From assembly GCA_003112755.1 (NCBI GenBank), contig BFBT01000001.1:868001-932000 (forward strand): DNA of 64,000 bases. The letters run 5' to 3'. The notes beneath the pieces were generated by a model that was given only the letters and a program-made list of their open reading frames with translations, was not told the origin of the DNA and ran no database searches. The translations under genes and the position numbers were made by a program. The stretch comes from Lawsonibacter asaccharolyticus (lineage in GTDB: Bacteria > Bacillota > Clostridia > Oscillospirales > Oscillospiraceae). This document shows, piece after piece, positions 9,901-18,012 of this stretch (its first letter is position 1; the number at the start of each line of letters is the position of its first letter).

Positions 9901-9929
9901 ATAATATGCCCACTTCTGCGGAAAGTCAA
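9901..9929 (-). promoter_or_regulatory. Sigma-A promoter for the cysteine desulfurase gene
   Basis: Minus strand TTGACT (9924-9929), 17-base spacer, TATTAT (9901-9906), about 35 bases upstream of the start codon. Confidence 0.75.
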
Positions 9930-9965
9930 GAAATCCCGCCTGCTCCGGCCTGACAGAAAAGCGCC

Positions 9966-9997
9966 CCAGTCCTTCCCCTCCAGAGGAGAAGGACTGG
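9966..9997. repeat. Inverted repeat in the 9866-10211 divergent gap
   Basis: CCAGTCCTTC and GAAGGACTGG (10 bp) flank a 12-base spacer between two divergent promoters. No T-tract follows. Nothing else gene-like is visible in this roughly 345-base gap apart from the promoters. Confidence 0.35.
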
Positions 9998-10121
9998 CAC
10001 TGCCTTGCCCCTTTTCCCAAATTCGTCCATTTGATAAAATATTCCTCCGGTCAGAGAGCGGGCTTTTTTGACCGGGCGGTAAAGATTCCGTGACCAAAGT
10101 GTGAAGGTTGGGGAAAATTCC

Positions 10122-10150
10122 TTGACGGCGGAGGCGGATGTGGCTATGAT
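10122..10150 (+). promoter_or_regulatory. Sigma-A promoter for the lipoprotein gene at 10.2 kb
   Basis: TTGACG (10122-10127), 17-base spacer, TATGAT (10145-10150), 61 bases before the ATG. Confidence 0.7.
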
Positions 10151-10211
10151 AGCCCCAATCACTCCAGAGCGGAGTGAGAGACCCAAGGCCATCGTGGAAA
10201 AGGAGGAAACG

Positions 10212-10874
10212 ATGAAAAAGCTAGTATCTGTATTTTGTGCCGGAGCCCTGCTGTTTAGTCTGGCCGCCTGCGTCGGAGGCGAGACGCCGACAGGGAGCGC
10301 GTCCGGGAGCCCGGACCCCGGTACCTCCGCCCAGGAGCCGGCAGGCTCCCAGTCCTCCGCCGGCAGTTCCAGTCAACAGGCGGACGGCTCGGCCGGCGGG
10401 AGCCAGGCCCAGCCCCAGGGGACAGAGTACACCCTGTACATCGGCATGGATGGGACATTTCAGGAATACCCTATGACCTATGAAGGGGAGCTGGACGAGC
10501 AGGGCCTGGTGCCCGCGGAGGCCATGATCGCCGGTATGGCGGAGCTCACCGGCTGGAACCTGGATCTGGCGGACGAGATCACCAGCGGTCCGGGCGGCAT
10601 GACGGTGTCTTTTGCCGACACCTGCTCCATCTTTACCGGTCCGCCGGACCCCCAGAAGGAGGAGTTCCACGTGTATGACGCGGGGGAGCTTGCGGCCACC
10701 ATCCTGGACAGCATCCAGCATACCCTCCAGTACAACTTTGTGGACCCGGAGAAGGGGGAGCCCTCTTCCCTGGACATCTACTACTGTGACGCCGCCGGGG
10801 AGAGCATCACCATCCCAGGCCTGGACGTGACCATCCCCATGGACACCCCTTACTCCGGGCTGGCGATGGCATGA
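10212..10874 (+). CDS. Putative lipoprotein of unknown function
   Basis: The 220-aa protein starts MKKLVSVFCAGALLFSLAAC, a lipoprotein signal peptide with lipobox LAAC, so Cys20 should be lipid-anchored outside the membrane. A Ser/Gly/Gln-rich spacer (about 25-75) precedes a globular domain from YTLYIGMDGTFQEY to the C-terminus, which ends near PGLDVTIPMDTPYSGL. I do not recognise this domain. AAAGGAGGAAACG precedes the chosen ATG; the frame is open further upstream but lacks a signal peptide there. It stands alone between a promoter and a terminator. Confidence 0.75.
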   Translation: MKKLVSVFCAGALLFSLAACVGGETPTGSASGSPDPGTSAQEPAGSQSSAGSSSQQADGSAGGSQAQPQGTEYTLYIGMDGTFQEYPMTYEGELDEQGLVPAEAMIAGMAELTGWNLDLADEITSGPGGMTVSFADTCSIFTGPPDPQKEEFHVYDAGELAATILDSIQHTLQYNFVDPEKGEPSSLDIYYCDAAGESITIPGLDVTIPMDTPYSGLAMA

Positions 10875-10879
10875 GACGG

Positions 10880-10908
10880 TCGAAAAAGCGGCAAAGCCGC
10901 TTTTTCGA
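10880..10908. repeat. Perfect inverted repeat just after the lipoprotein gene
   Basis: TCGAAAAAGCGGC / GCCGCTTTTTCGA form a 13-bp stem with an AAA loop starting 6 bases after the stop codon. It may terminate or protect the 3' end. Confidence 0.5.
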
Positions 10909-10966
10909 GAAAGATGCAGTCTGCCGCGCGCAGGCGCGAACTCTGCGAGGCTTTTTTCGTCAAACT

Positions 10967-11015
10967 GAGGCTCCCTGTCTCCCCCTTTGGGAACAGGGAG
11001 CCTCTTTTCTTTTTT
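10967..11015 (+). terminator. Rho-independent terminator
   Basis: GAGGCTCCCTGT (10967-10978) pairs with ACAGGGAGCCTC (10993-11004), followed by TTTTCTTTTTT. It ends the lipoprotein transcript before the transketolase promoter. Confidence 0.85.
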
Positions 11016-11063
11016 ATGCATGGGTCCATCCCATCGTTTCATGGAAAGTAAGCGGACGGTCCC

Positions 11064-11092
11064 TTGCACTTTTGGAAGGACTGTTTTATAAT
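11064..11092 (+). promoter_or_regulatory. Sigma-A promoter for the transketolase pair
   Basis: TTGCAC (11064-11069), 17-base spacer, perfect TATAAT (11087-11092), 75 bases before the first ATG. Confidence 0.85.
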
Positions 11093-11167
11093 ACGCATAG
11101 AAACGCTCCGGCCGCGGGAAGAGAGAGAAGGACCTGCGACCGGAAATCGAAGAAGAAGGAGAACGTC

Positions 11168-12012
11168 ATGACAGCCAGTGAGAAAAAGCAACTGATGGCC
11201 AATGCCTGCAAGGTGCGCATGGGCGTCATCGAATCCACCTATGGCGCCAAATCCGGCCATCCCGGCGGAAGCCTGTCCGCCTCGGACCTGTTTACCTATC
11301 TGTACTTCCGGGAGATGAAGGTGGACCCCGCCGACCCCAAGTGGGAGGAGCGGGACCGCTTCGTCCTTTCCAAGGGACACACCGCCCCCGGCCTGTACGC
11401 CGCCCTGGCCCTGAAGGGCTTCTTCCCCTGGGAGGAGCTGAAGACCCTGCGCCACATCGGCAGCCGCCTCCAGGGACACCCCAACATGAACGAGACCCCC
11501 GGCGTGGACATGTCCACCGGCTCCCTGGGCCAGGGCGTGTCCGCCGCCGCCGGCATGGCCCTGGCCGCCAAGTACCAGGGGAAGGACTGCCGGATCTACA
11601 CCCTGCTGGGTGACGGCGAGATCGAGGAGGGCCAGCCCTGGGAGGCCTTCATGTTTGCCCACCAGTATAAGCTGGACAACCTGTGCGTCATCATCGACAA
11701 TAACAACCTGCAGATCGACGGGAAGATCACCGACGTGATGAGCCCCTACCCCATCCCGGAGAAGCTGCGGGCTTTCGGCTTCCAGGTCCGGGAGATCGAC
11801 GGCCACGACTTCGAGCAGATGGAGTCCGCCTTTGACGAGGCCAGAGCCACTAAGGGCGTCCCCTTCGCCATCATCATGACCACCATCAAGGGCAAGGGGT
11901 CTCCTTCATGGAGGACGTGGCAGGCTGGCACGGTAAGGCCCCCAACGACGAGGAGTACAAGACCGCCATGGACGAGCTGAAAGCCCGCCTGGCAGAAGTG
12001 GAGGGGATGTAA
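11168..12012 (+). pseudogene. Transketolase N-terminal (TPP-binding) subunit, interrupted by a one-base frameshift
   Basis: Translation from ATG 11168 (AAGGAG upstream) gives the N-terminal half of a split transketolase: AKSGHPGGSLSASDLFTYLYF, SKGHTAPGLYAALAL, STGSLGQGVSAAAGMA and the TPP motif LLGDGEIEEGQPWEAFMFA to IDNNNLQIDG. Near residue 243, in IKGKG, the G-run at 11896-11899 is one base short. The zero frame runs on to a stop at 11978-11980, while the conserved end (VSFMEDVAGWHGKAP to LAEVEGM, stop 12010-12012) lies in the -1 frame. With one base added the protein would be 281 aa, the normal length. The partner subunit next door is intact. A homopolymer sequencing error is as likely as a true mutation. 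Confidence 0.85.
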
Positions 12013-12013
12013 G

Positions 12014-12958
12014 ATGGCAGATGTGAAGAAGATCGCGACCCGGGACAGCTATGGCAGCGCGCTGGCTGAGCTGGGCGCCTCCCATCCCGACCTGATCGTG
12101 TTCGACGCCGACCTGGCCGGCGCCACCAAGACCGCCGTATTCAAGAAGGCGTTCCCCGACCGCCACTTTAACTGCGGCATCGCCGAGGCGGATATGATGT
12201 CTGCTGCCGCCGGCGCCGCCGCCATGGGACTGGTCCCCTTTGCCTCCAGCTTCGCCATGTTTGCCGCCGGCCGCGCCTTTGAGCAGGTGCGCAACTCCAT
12301 CGGCTACCCCCACCTGAATGTGAAGATCGGTGCCACTCACGGCGGCATCTCCGTGGGCGAGGACGGGGCCTCCCACCAGTGCTGTGAGGACTTCGCCCTG
12401 ATGCGCACCATCCCCGGCATGGTGGTCATGTCCCCCTCCGACGACGTGGAGGCCCGGGCCATGGTGAAGGCGGCCTATGAGCATGAGGGCCCCGTGTACA
12501 TGCGCTTCGGCCGCTCCGCCGTGCCGGTGTTCCACGAGGAGGATGGCTTCACCTTCCAGATCGGCAAGGGCGAGGTGCTCATGGACGGCTCCGACGTGGC
12601 TATCATCGCCACCGGCCTGCTCTCCTATGAGGCGCTGGAGGCGGGCAAGGCCCTGAAGGAAGCCGGGATCAGCGCCCGGATCATCAACATGGCCACCATC
12701 AAGCCTCTGGACGAGGAGCTGGTGCTGAAGGCGGCCCAGGAGTGCGGAAAGATCATCACCTGCGAGGAGCACTCCGTCATCGGCGGCCTGGGTGAGGCGG
12801 TGTGCGCCCTGCTCAGCGAGAAGTGCCCCACCCTGGTGCGCCGCATCGGTGTCAACGACGAGTTCGGACACTCCGGCCCCGCCGCCGACCTGCTCAAGCA
12901 GTTCGGCCTGAGCGCGGAGCATATCGTGGAGGTCGCCAAGGACTTCTGCGGCAAATAA
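12014..12958 (+). CDS. Transketolase C-terminal subunit
   Basis: The 314-aa product supplies the pyrimidine-binding and C-terminal domains of split transketolase, which with the upstream subunit moves two-carbon units in the pentose phosphate pathway. Visible are FNCGIAEADMMSAAAGAAAMG with the catalytic Glu, FAMFAAGRAFEQVRNSIGYP, ATHGGISVGEDGASHQCCED, and a C-terminal GSDVAIIATGLLSYEALEAG domain with TCEEHSVIGGLGEAV. It starts 1 base after the upstream stop. Its activity depends on whether the partner's frameshift is real. Confidence 0.95.
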   Translation: MADVKKIATRDSYGSALAELGASHPDLIVFDADLAGATKTAVFKKAFPDRHFNCGIAEADMMSAAAGAAAMGLVPFASSFAMFAAGRAFEQVRNSIGYPHLNVKIGATHGGISVGEDGASHQCCEDFALMRTIPGMVVMSPSDDVEARAMVKAAYEHEGPVYMRFGRSAVPVFHEEDGFTFQIGKGEVLMDGSDVAIIATGLLSYEALEAGKALKEAGISARIINMATIKPLDEELVLKAAQECGKIITCEEHSVIGGLGEAVCALLSEKCPTLVRRIGVNDEFGHSGPAADLLKQFGLSAEHIVEVAKDFCGK

Positions 12959-12968
12959 GTGGACGGCG

Positions 12969-13002
12969 GCCCCCTGTTCCCCCTCGGGACAGGGGGCTTT
13001 TA
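12969..13002 (+). terminator. Terminator of the transketolase operon
   Basis: GCCCCCTGT (12969-12977) and ACAGGGGGC (12989-12997) pair around an 11-base loop and are followed by TTTTATT. Confidence 0.8.
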
Positions 13003-13101
13003 TTGGGCAAAAATATAATTATCGCCAGATAGTGATCATTGCGCCATAGCATTTGCTGTGATCGAGAAAATCGCAATAGCAATAATTTGAAAGGAGCGAT
13101 T

Positions 13102-13371
13102 ATGGCAAAGCTGATACAGGACCTCAGCATCGGCGGGAACCTGCGGAAGCTGCGGGAGGCCCGGGGGCTGACCCAGGAGGATGTGTGCGCCAGGATGGCA
13201 CAGCTTGGCAGACCCATGCTCCAGTCCGCCTATTCCCAGATCGAGACCGGGCGGAGAAATCTGTTCGTCAGCGACCTGATTGCCCTGAGGACCGTGCTGA
13301 ACGCCCAGTACGACGATTTTTTCCGGGGGCTGGTGCCCATCGACCGGTACAAGGATGAGACGCAGACGTGA
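13102..13371 (+). CDS. XRE-family helix-turn-helix regulator
   Basis: The 89-aa protein contains one cro/C1-type HTH: LRKLREARGLTQEDVCARMAQ then the recognition segment QSAYSQIETGRRN and a helical end. The ATG at 13102 follows GAAAGGAG by 7 bases; the longer frame has no such signal. There is no effector domain, so it probably senses nothing by itself or works as a dimeric repressor. The upstream 140 bases are AT-rich. It is monocistronic, bounded by two terminators. The target is unknown. Confidence 0.85.
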   Translation: MAKLIQDLSIGGNLRKLREARGLTQEDVCARMAQLGRPMLQSAYSQIETGRRNLFVSDLIALRTVLNAQYDDFFRGLVPIDRYKDETQT

Positions 13372-13374
13372 GAA

Positions 13375-13411
13375 AACCAGGTGCCGCCCCGGGGGCGGCA
13401 CCTGGTTTTTT
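13375..13411. terminator. Bidirectional terminator between XRE gene and P-type ATPase gene
   Basis: AACCAGGTGCCGCC / GGCGGCACCTGGTT with a CCGG loop and T-tracts on both strands (TTTTTT on plus, TTTT of AAAACC on minus) ends the two convergent genes. Confidence 0.85.
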
Positions 13412-13431
13412 AGTCTTAAAAGGGACCTTTG

Positions 13432-15279
13432 TCATTTTGCCCGCAGCATCCGGCTGGCGTTGAGGATGGCCAGGACCGAGACGCCCACGTCGGCGAAGAC
13501 GGCCCACCACATGCCCACATAGCCCAGAGCGGACAGGACCAGCACCAGCCCCTTCACCGCCAGGGCGAAGACGATGTTCTGACGGACGATGGACAGGGTC
13601 TTGCGGGCGATGCGCACCGCCTGGGCCAGCTTGGAGAGGTCATCGTCCATAAGCACGATGTCCGCCGCCTCGATGGCCGCATCAGAGCCCAGCGCTCCCA
13701 TAGCCACACCGATGTCCGCCCGGGAGAGGACGGGGGCATCGTTGATGCCGTCCCCCACAAAAACAAGATTTTCCTTGGGCTGCTTCTGGGCCAGCAGGCG
13801 CTCCACCTGGTCCACTTTGTCTCCGGGCAGCAGCTCGGCGTGGAACTCATCCAGACCCAGCTCCCGGGCCACGCCCTCGGCGGCGCTCTGGGCGTCGCCG
13901 GTGAGCATGACCGTGCGGCGGACTCCGGCGGCCTTCAGGTCAGAAAGGGCCTGGGTGGCCTCCGGCTTGGGTTGGTCGGAGATGACGATGTGACCGGCGT
14001 ATTCCCCATCCACCGCCACGTGGATGATGGTGCCCATGTGGCGGCAGCGGTCCTCAAAGGAGATCTGGAACTGGTCCATCAGTTTCTGATTGCCGGCCAG
14101 CACGGTCCTGCCATCCACCACGGCCTGGACGCCCCGGCCGGCGATCTCCTTGACGTCGGTGACCCGGGCCGGGTCTGGGGCGGGCCGGCAGGCGGCCTGG
14201 ATGGACAGAGAGATGGGATGGGTGCTGAAATGCTCCGCCAGGGCGGCCAGCTCCAACAGTTCCTGTTCGCTGAGCTGCTGGGGGTGGATCACCGTGACCT
14301 CGAAGGTGCCCCGGGTGAGGGTGCCGGTCTTGTCAAAGACCACGATGCCTGCCCGAGCCAGGGCCTCCAGGTAGTTGCTGCCCTTCACCAGAATGCCATG
14401 CTTGGAGGCACCGCCGATGCCGCCGAAGAAGCTGAGGGGGATGGAGATCACCAAGGCGCAGGGGCAGGACACCACCAGGAAGTTCAGCGCTCTGGGGACC
14501 CACACGCCCCAGCCTCCCTCAAGCAGCAGGGAGGGGATAACGGCCAGGGCCAGGGCGGCAAAAACCACGGCGGGGGTGTAGTACCGGGCGAATTTAGTGA
14601 TAAAGTGTTCCGCCTTGGCCTTCTTTTCGCTGGAATTCTCCACCAAGTCCAGGATCTTGGCCACGGTGGATTCCCCAAAGGGCCTGGTGACCCGGACATG
14701 GAGCAGGCCGGACAGGTTGACACAGCCGCTGATCACCTCGTCCCCGGCGGCTACGTCCCGGGGAAGGGATTCCCCGGTGAGGGCGGCGGTATCCAGCGCG
14801 CTGTTTCCCTGGGTGACTATGCCATCCAGGGGGACCCGCTCGCCGGCCTTGATGACGATGGTGTCTCCCACCGCCACCTCATCCGGGTCCACCTGGACCA
14901 GCTGGCCGTCCCGTTCCATATTGGCATAGTCAGGACGGATGTCCATCAGGGCGGCGATGGACTGCCGGCTGCGCCCCACAGCCACGCTCTGGAAGAGCTC
15001 GCCCACCTGATAGAAGAGCATGACGGCCACGGCCTCGGGGTACTCCCCGCAGCCGAAAGCGCCGATGGTGGCGATGGACATGAGAAAGTTTTCGTCAAAG
15101 ACCTGGCCGTTGCGGATGTTCTTCACCGCCCTCCACAGTACATCCCAGCCGATAACAGCATAGGGGATGAGGTAGAGCAGGAGACGGACCACCCCCTGGA
15201 CGGGGACGGTGTAGAGGAGCAAAAAGAGGACGGCGCTGATTAGGATGCGGGAGAGCATTTTTTTCTGCTTTTTTGTCAT
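13432..15279 (-). CDS. Heavy-metal-translocating P1B-type ATPase (Cd/Zn/Pb class likely)
   Basis: The 615-aa pump has the P1B layout: an N-terminal pair of helices, LDTAALTGESLPRDVAAGD actuator motif (about 180), the metal-channel CPC in VVSCPCALVISIPLSFFGG (about 270), the phosphorylation site DKTGTLTRG (about 313) and GDGINDAPVLSRADIGVAMG (about 510). It lacks the usual N-terminal HMA domain, which is supplied as a separate 73-aa protein from the gene just upstream. Together with the ArsR-type regulator this forms a metal-efflux operon. The CadA/ZntA-like features favour Zn, Cd or Pb export over Cu; direct proof is lacking. Confidence 0.94.
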   Translation of the reverse strand: MTKKQKKMLSRILISAVLFLLLYTVPVQGVVRLLLYLIPYAVIGWDVLWRAVKNIRNGQVFDENFLMSIATIGAFGCGEYPEAVAVMLFYQVGELFQSVAVGRSRQSIAALMDIRPDYANMERDGQLVQVDPDEVAVGDTIVIKAGERVPLDGIVTQGNSALDTAALTGESLPRDVAAGDEVISGCVNLSGLLHVRVTRPFGESTVAKILDLVENSSEKKAKAEHFITKFARYYTPAVVFAALALAVIPSLLLEGGWGVWVPRALNFLVVSCPCALVISIPLSFFGGIGGASKHGILVKGSNYLEALARAGIVVFDKTGTLTRGTFEVTVIHPQQLSEQELLELAALAEHFSTHPISLSIQAACRPAPDPARVTDVKEIAGRGVQAVVDGRTVLAGNQKLMDQFQISFEDRCRHMGTIIHVAVDGEYAGHIVISDQPKPEATQALSDLKAAGVRRTVMLTGDAQSAAEGVARELGLDEFHAELLPGDKVDQVERLLAQKQPKENLVFVGDGINDAPVLSRADIGVAMGALGSDAAIEAADIVLMDDDLSKLAQAVRIARKTLSIVRQNIVFALAVKGLVLVLSALGYVGMWWAVFADVGVSVLAILNASRMLRAK

Positions 15280-15331
15280 GGCGGTTCCCTCCAGAGGCGG
15301 GGACAGAGGGGAAACTCCCCTCTGTCCTGTT

Positions 15332-15553
15332 TTATTTCAACAGGATCTCGCAGTCAGGCTCCACTTTTTTGCAGACCCTGACTGCCTCCTTCACAATCTC
15401 ATCAAAGCGGGCGTCATCCCCCTCGATGGTCATCTTCTGGGCCATAAAGCTGACGGAGGCGGCGGTGACGCCGTCGATCTTCTGGACGGCGGCCTCCATT
15501 TTGGCGGCGCAGTTGGCACAATCCAGGTCTACCAGTTTGAACGTCTTTTTCAT
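15332..15553 (-). CDS. Free-standing heavy-metal-associated (HMA) domain protein
   Basis: This 73-aa protein is one HMA ferredoxin-like fold: KTFKLVDLDCANCAAKMEAA carries the metal-binding CxxC within the DCANCA form typical of Zn/Cd-type pumps, followed by KIDGVTAASVSF and a short C-terminal strand (EPDCEILLK). The ATG at 15553 is preferred to the TTG two codons upstream because GAGGAG lies 8 bases before it. Its gene lies 52 bases upstream of the ATPase gene whose product lacks this domain, so it likely loads or gates the pump in trans. Confidence 0.9.
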   Translation of the reverse strand: MKKTFKLVDLDCANCAAKMEAAVQKIDGVTAASVSFMAQKMTIEGDDARFDEIVKEAVRVCKKVEPDCEILLK

Positions 15554-15593
15554 CTTCAACACTCCTCAAAACTTTTGATGGGTCATGGTCTCA

Positions 15594-15776
15594 TTACCGC
15601 TGAGTCCACCGGGATACAGCTGGACGGGACGGAACACGGTTGGAGGGAGGCACCGCCCCCTCCAGAAAGGCGCAGCAGGCTGGCACGGCGGTCTCCTCCG
15701 CCACCGCCCGGCGGTCCCCCTCTTCGGCCAGGGCATAGGCAAACGTGATCCGCAATGAAGGAAAGCCACCGCTCAC
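15594..15776 (-). CDS. Possible small coupled ORF after the ArsR-type gene (doubtful)
   Basis: A 60-codon frame starts at GTG 15774-15776, overlapping the ArsR-type stop codon as GTGA, a common coupling arrangement. The product (SGGFPSLRITFAYALAEEGD..., later VPACCAFLEGAVPP) is Cys-Cys-containing but ends in a Pro/Arg/Ser-rich segment that looks unselected. It fills the otherwise empty 219-base gap between regulator and HMA gene. I do not recognise it and it may be chance. Confidence 0.2.
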   Translation of the reverse strand: MSGGFPSLRITFAYALAEEGDRRAVAEETAVPACCAFLEGAVPPSNRVPSRPAVSRWTQR

Positions 15777-16126
15777 TCTTCCACGTGTTCCATCCCCTGG
15801 CTGATGATGCGGCAGACGTGCTCGTCGGCCAGGGAATAATAGAGGGTCTTGCCATCCCGGCGGAATTTGACCAGCTTGCTGCTCCGCAGGACCCGCAGCT
15901 GGTGGGAGATGGCGGACTGGGTCAGTCCCAGCAGATCAGCGATGTCGCACACGCACAGCTCGGACCGGAGCAGGGCGTAGAGGATCTTGATCCGGGTGGA
16001 ATCCCCGAAGATCTTGAACAGGTCGGCCAAGTCGCTGAGCACCTCATCCGGCGGCAGGACCTGACGGACCTGGTCCACCGCGCCCTGGTGCACCTGGGTG
16101 ATCTCACAGTGATCGACGAATTCCAT
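15773..16126 (-). CDS. ArsR/SmtB-family metal-sensing repressor (CadC/CmtR-like)
   Basis: The 117-aa winged-helix protein has the family core LADLFKIFGDSTRIKILYALL, the metal-box ELCVCDIADLLGLTQ (two Cys on the DNA-binding helix side), the recognition helix SAISHQLRVLRSSKLVKF, and a C-terminal His-containing DEHVCRIISQGMEHVEE. N-terminal His/Cys (DHCEITQVHQ) could complete a CadC-type site. AAGGAG lies 6 bases from the ATG at 16126. It leads the regulator-HMA-ATPase operon and a matching dyad overlaps its promoter, so self-repression relieved by metal is expected. Confidence 0.93.
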   Translation of the reverse strand: MEFVDHCEITQVHQGAVDQVRQVLPPDEVLSDLADLFKIFGDSTRIKILYALLRSELCVCDIADLLGLTQSAISHQLRVLRSSKLVKFRRDGKTLYYSLADEHVCRIISQGMEHVEE

Positions 16127-16150
16127 AGCGGTCTCCTTTCTAACGTTTAA

Positions 16151-16204
16151 ACATATGAGCGCTTGTTCATATATTATACTATGACAAGGGAGCCCATTTG
16201 TCAA
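16151..16204 (-). promoter_or_regulatory. Promoter and dyad operator of the metal-efflux operon
   Basis: Minus strand TTGACA (16199-16204) is followed by TAGTAT at 17 bases (16176-16181) or a perfect TATAAT at 20 bases (16173-16178). An inverted repeat ATATGA-N8-TCATAT (16153-16172) abuts the -10 and resembles the TATATGAACA-type operators of SmtB/CadC repressors. The longer spacing of the better -10 may be part of control. Confidence 0.75.
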
Positions 16205-16218
16205 GAGGAATTTTTAAA

Positions 16219-16262
16219 TTTTCCAAATACCGGTGGAGATTTGGAAAAAAGGCTGATATAAT
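16219..16262 (+). promoter_or_regulatory. Dyad TTTTCCAAAT-N10-ATTTGGAAAA with promoter of the nitroreductase gene
   Basis: A perfect 10-bp inverted repeat (16219-16228 and 16239-16248) overlaps a weak -35 (TGGAGA, 16234-16239) and lies 8 bases upstream of a perfect TATAAT (16257-16262). The same 10-bp half-site recurs as a dyad upstream of the small gene at 20663, which argues for a shared DNA-binding regulator. Confidence 0.55.
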
Positions 16263-16333
16263 GAGGGCTGCCCCCGAAAAAGGGCCAAAAACGGACGCCG
16301 GGGACAGAATGACGGAGAAAAGGAGCATGTTCC

Positions 16334-16861
16334 ATGAATGAGATGTTGAAGCTGATGCACGACCGACGCAGCACCCGGGCCTACCGTCCCGAGCCGCTGC
16401 AGGAGGCGGTGATCCAACAGATCCTGGAGGCCGGCCGTTTCGCGCCCAGCGGGATGAACAAGCAGCTGAACCATTTTTATGTGATCACGGATCCAAATTA
16501 TTTGGCAGACCTCACCGCTCTGGTCAGCCGCAAGATGGAGAACTACCGGGACAAGGACTTCCGCTATGGAGCCCCGGTGCTGGTTCTGGTGACCAACCAG
16601 AAGGAGAGTACCACCTGCGTCCAGGACGCCTCCTGTGCCATGGAGAACATGATGCTGGCCGCCTTCTCCTTAGGAGTAGGCTCCTGCTGGATCAACCAGC
16701 TCTACCGCACCCGGGAGGACCGGGAGGTCCAGGAGAAGCTGGCGGAGATCGGCGTGACGCCGGAGGAGATGCCGGTGGCTGCACTGGCCCTGGGCTGGCC
16801 CGCCGTGGACTTCCCCGGCCCCCGGGAGAAGACCGGGAACCTGGTGTCTTGGGTCCGCTGA
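16334..16861 (+). CDS. Nitroreductase-family FMN oxidoreductase
   Basis: The 175-aa protein belongs to the small nitroreductase family: it opens with LKLMHDRRSTRAYRPEPLQ (FMN-phosphate Arg-Ser-xRxY), followed by ILEAGRFAPSGMNKQLNHFYV, and has the mid-protein NMMLAAFSLGVGSCWINQL flavin-binding segment and a late LALGWPA. It should reduce nitro-aromatics, quinones or flavins with NAD(P)H in the cytoplasm; the true substrate is unknown. The ATG follows GGAGCATGTTCC. The dyad in front of it suggests specific regulation. Confidence 0.9.
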   Translation: MNEMLKLMHDRRSTRAYRPEPLQEAVIQQILEAGRFAPSGMNKQLNHFYVITDPNYLADLTALVSRKMENYRDKDFRYGAPVLVLVTNQKESTTCVQDASCAMENMMLAAFSLGVGSCWINQLYRTREDREVQEKLAEIGVTPEEMPVAALALGWPAVDFPGPREKTGNLVSWVR

Positions 16862-16977
16862 GGCGGGGAACAAAAATTTTTCAGATCAGGGGGAACTTTT
16901 TGGGCAGGACCGTCGTCCAATGTAGGGTAAGACGATCCCAGGCGGATCGATCCCCCTAAAAAGGAGTTTGATCTGAA

Positions 16978-17946
16978 ATGATGAAGCATCGCACCTTTGC
17001 CCTGTTTTTGGCCCTTGGCCTTTCCCTCTCCCTGCTCTCTGGCTGCGGCCCCAAGGAGAGCGGCAGCACCTCCCAGCCTGGCGGCAGCACCTCCTCCAGC
17101 CAGGGGAGCCCCGACGCCTCCCAGCCCGACGTTTCCCTGCCGGATGCCAGCGCCCCGGACACGAGCGCACCGGGGGAGAGCGCACCGGAGGCCCCCCAGC
17201 CTCCGGTGGACGAGCCGGAGGCGGTAGCGGCGCTGGCGCTGGATAAATCCGACTTTTCCCTGTTCAAGGCCGGGAGCAGCTATCAGCTGAAGGCCACAGT
17301 GTCCGGGGTGGATGCCCCCAAGGTGACCTGGACCTCCAGCGATGAGACGGTGGCGGCCGTGTCCCAGGACGGCACCGTCACCGCAGTGGCCCGGGGCACA
17401 GCCACCATCACCGCCGCCGTGGAGGGGACGGAGCTGCGTGCCTCCTGCACCGTCCGCTGCAAGCTGCCGGAGGATCAGCCCGTTTCCGGCGGCGGGAACA
17501 GCTCCTCCCAGGGGAGCGGGAATGGAGGCAGCTCCTCCCAGGCGCCGGCGGCGGACCAGACAGACCTGTCCGCTTTTTATACCCAGCTGTCCGGGGACTA
17601 TGAGTTTCCCTCCTTCATGCAGCAGGCCGACCAGGAGCTGATGGATATCTTCTACCCCGGCCTGAGCGCCGTCTCCTCCCAGCAGATGCTGGTCTATGTG
17701 AACCAGATGAGCATGAACATGGGGGAACTGGCCCTGATCGAGGTTACGGACAGCAAGGACGTGGATGGGGTGAAGGCCATCCTCCAGGCCCGGATCGATG
17801 GCATGATCAACGGCGGCGCCTGGTATCCCGAGCCCACCCGTATCTGGACCGAATGCTCCCGGGTGGTGTCCAACGGAAACTACATTTTGATGGTGGTCCA
17901 TGAGCAGTGCGATGCCATCGTAGACGACTTCAACGCGCTCTTTTGA
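16978..17946 (+). CDS. Lipoprotein with bacterial Ig-like (BIG2) domain and DUF4358 domain
   Basis: The 322-aa protein has a lipoprotein signal ending in LSLLSGC (Cys about 23), a long Ser/Gly/Pro-rich spacer (25-80), one BIG2 Ig-like domain (LDKSDFSLFKAGSSYQL to ASCTVRC, about 85-160), a second Ser-rich linker, and a DUF4358 domain (LSAFYTQLSGDYEFPSF to the end). It is an outside-facing anchored protein. DUF4358 has no known activity but is often found beside MBOAT and DHHW genes, as here: the two genes that follow are co-directional with gaps of 66 and 12 bases. Confidence 0.85.
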   Translation: MMKHRTFALFLALGLSLSLLSGCGPKESGSTSQPGGSTSSSQGSPDASQPDVSLPDASAPDTSAPGESAPEAPQPPVDEPEAVAALALDKSDFSLFKAGSSYQLKATVSGVDAPKVTWTSSDETVAAVSQDGTVTAVARGTATITAAVEGTELRASCTVRCKLPEDQPVSGGGNSSSQGSGNGGSSSQAPAADQTDLSAFYTQLSGDYEFPSFMQQADQELMDIFYPGLSAVSSQQMLVYVNQMSMNMGELALIEVTDSKDVDGVKAILQARIDGMINGGAWYPEPTRIWTECSRVVSNGNYILMVVHEQCDAIVDDFNALF

Positions 17947-18012
17947 ATCTGAAGTACCCATTCCGCAGGCGGGCGAGCTTTCGCCCGCCTGCGCTTTGAG
18001 GAGGACTCTCTT

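Noticed and set aside
10871..11167. In-frame N-terminal extension of the transketolase subunit from 10871
   Set aside because: It reads through a terminator and a strong promoter; the ATG at 11168 with AAGGAG matches homologues.
13429..15243. Long plus-strand frame over the P-type ATPase gene (604 codons)
   Set aside because: Same type of antisense shadow; the minus-strand product has all ATPase motifs.
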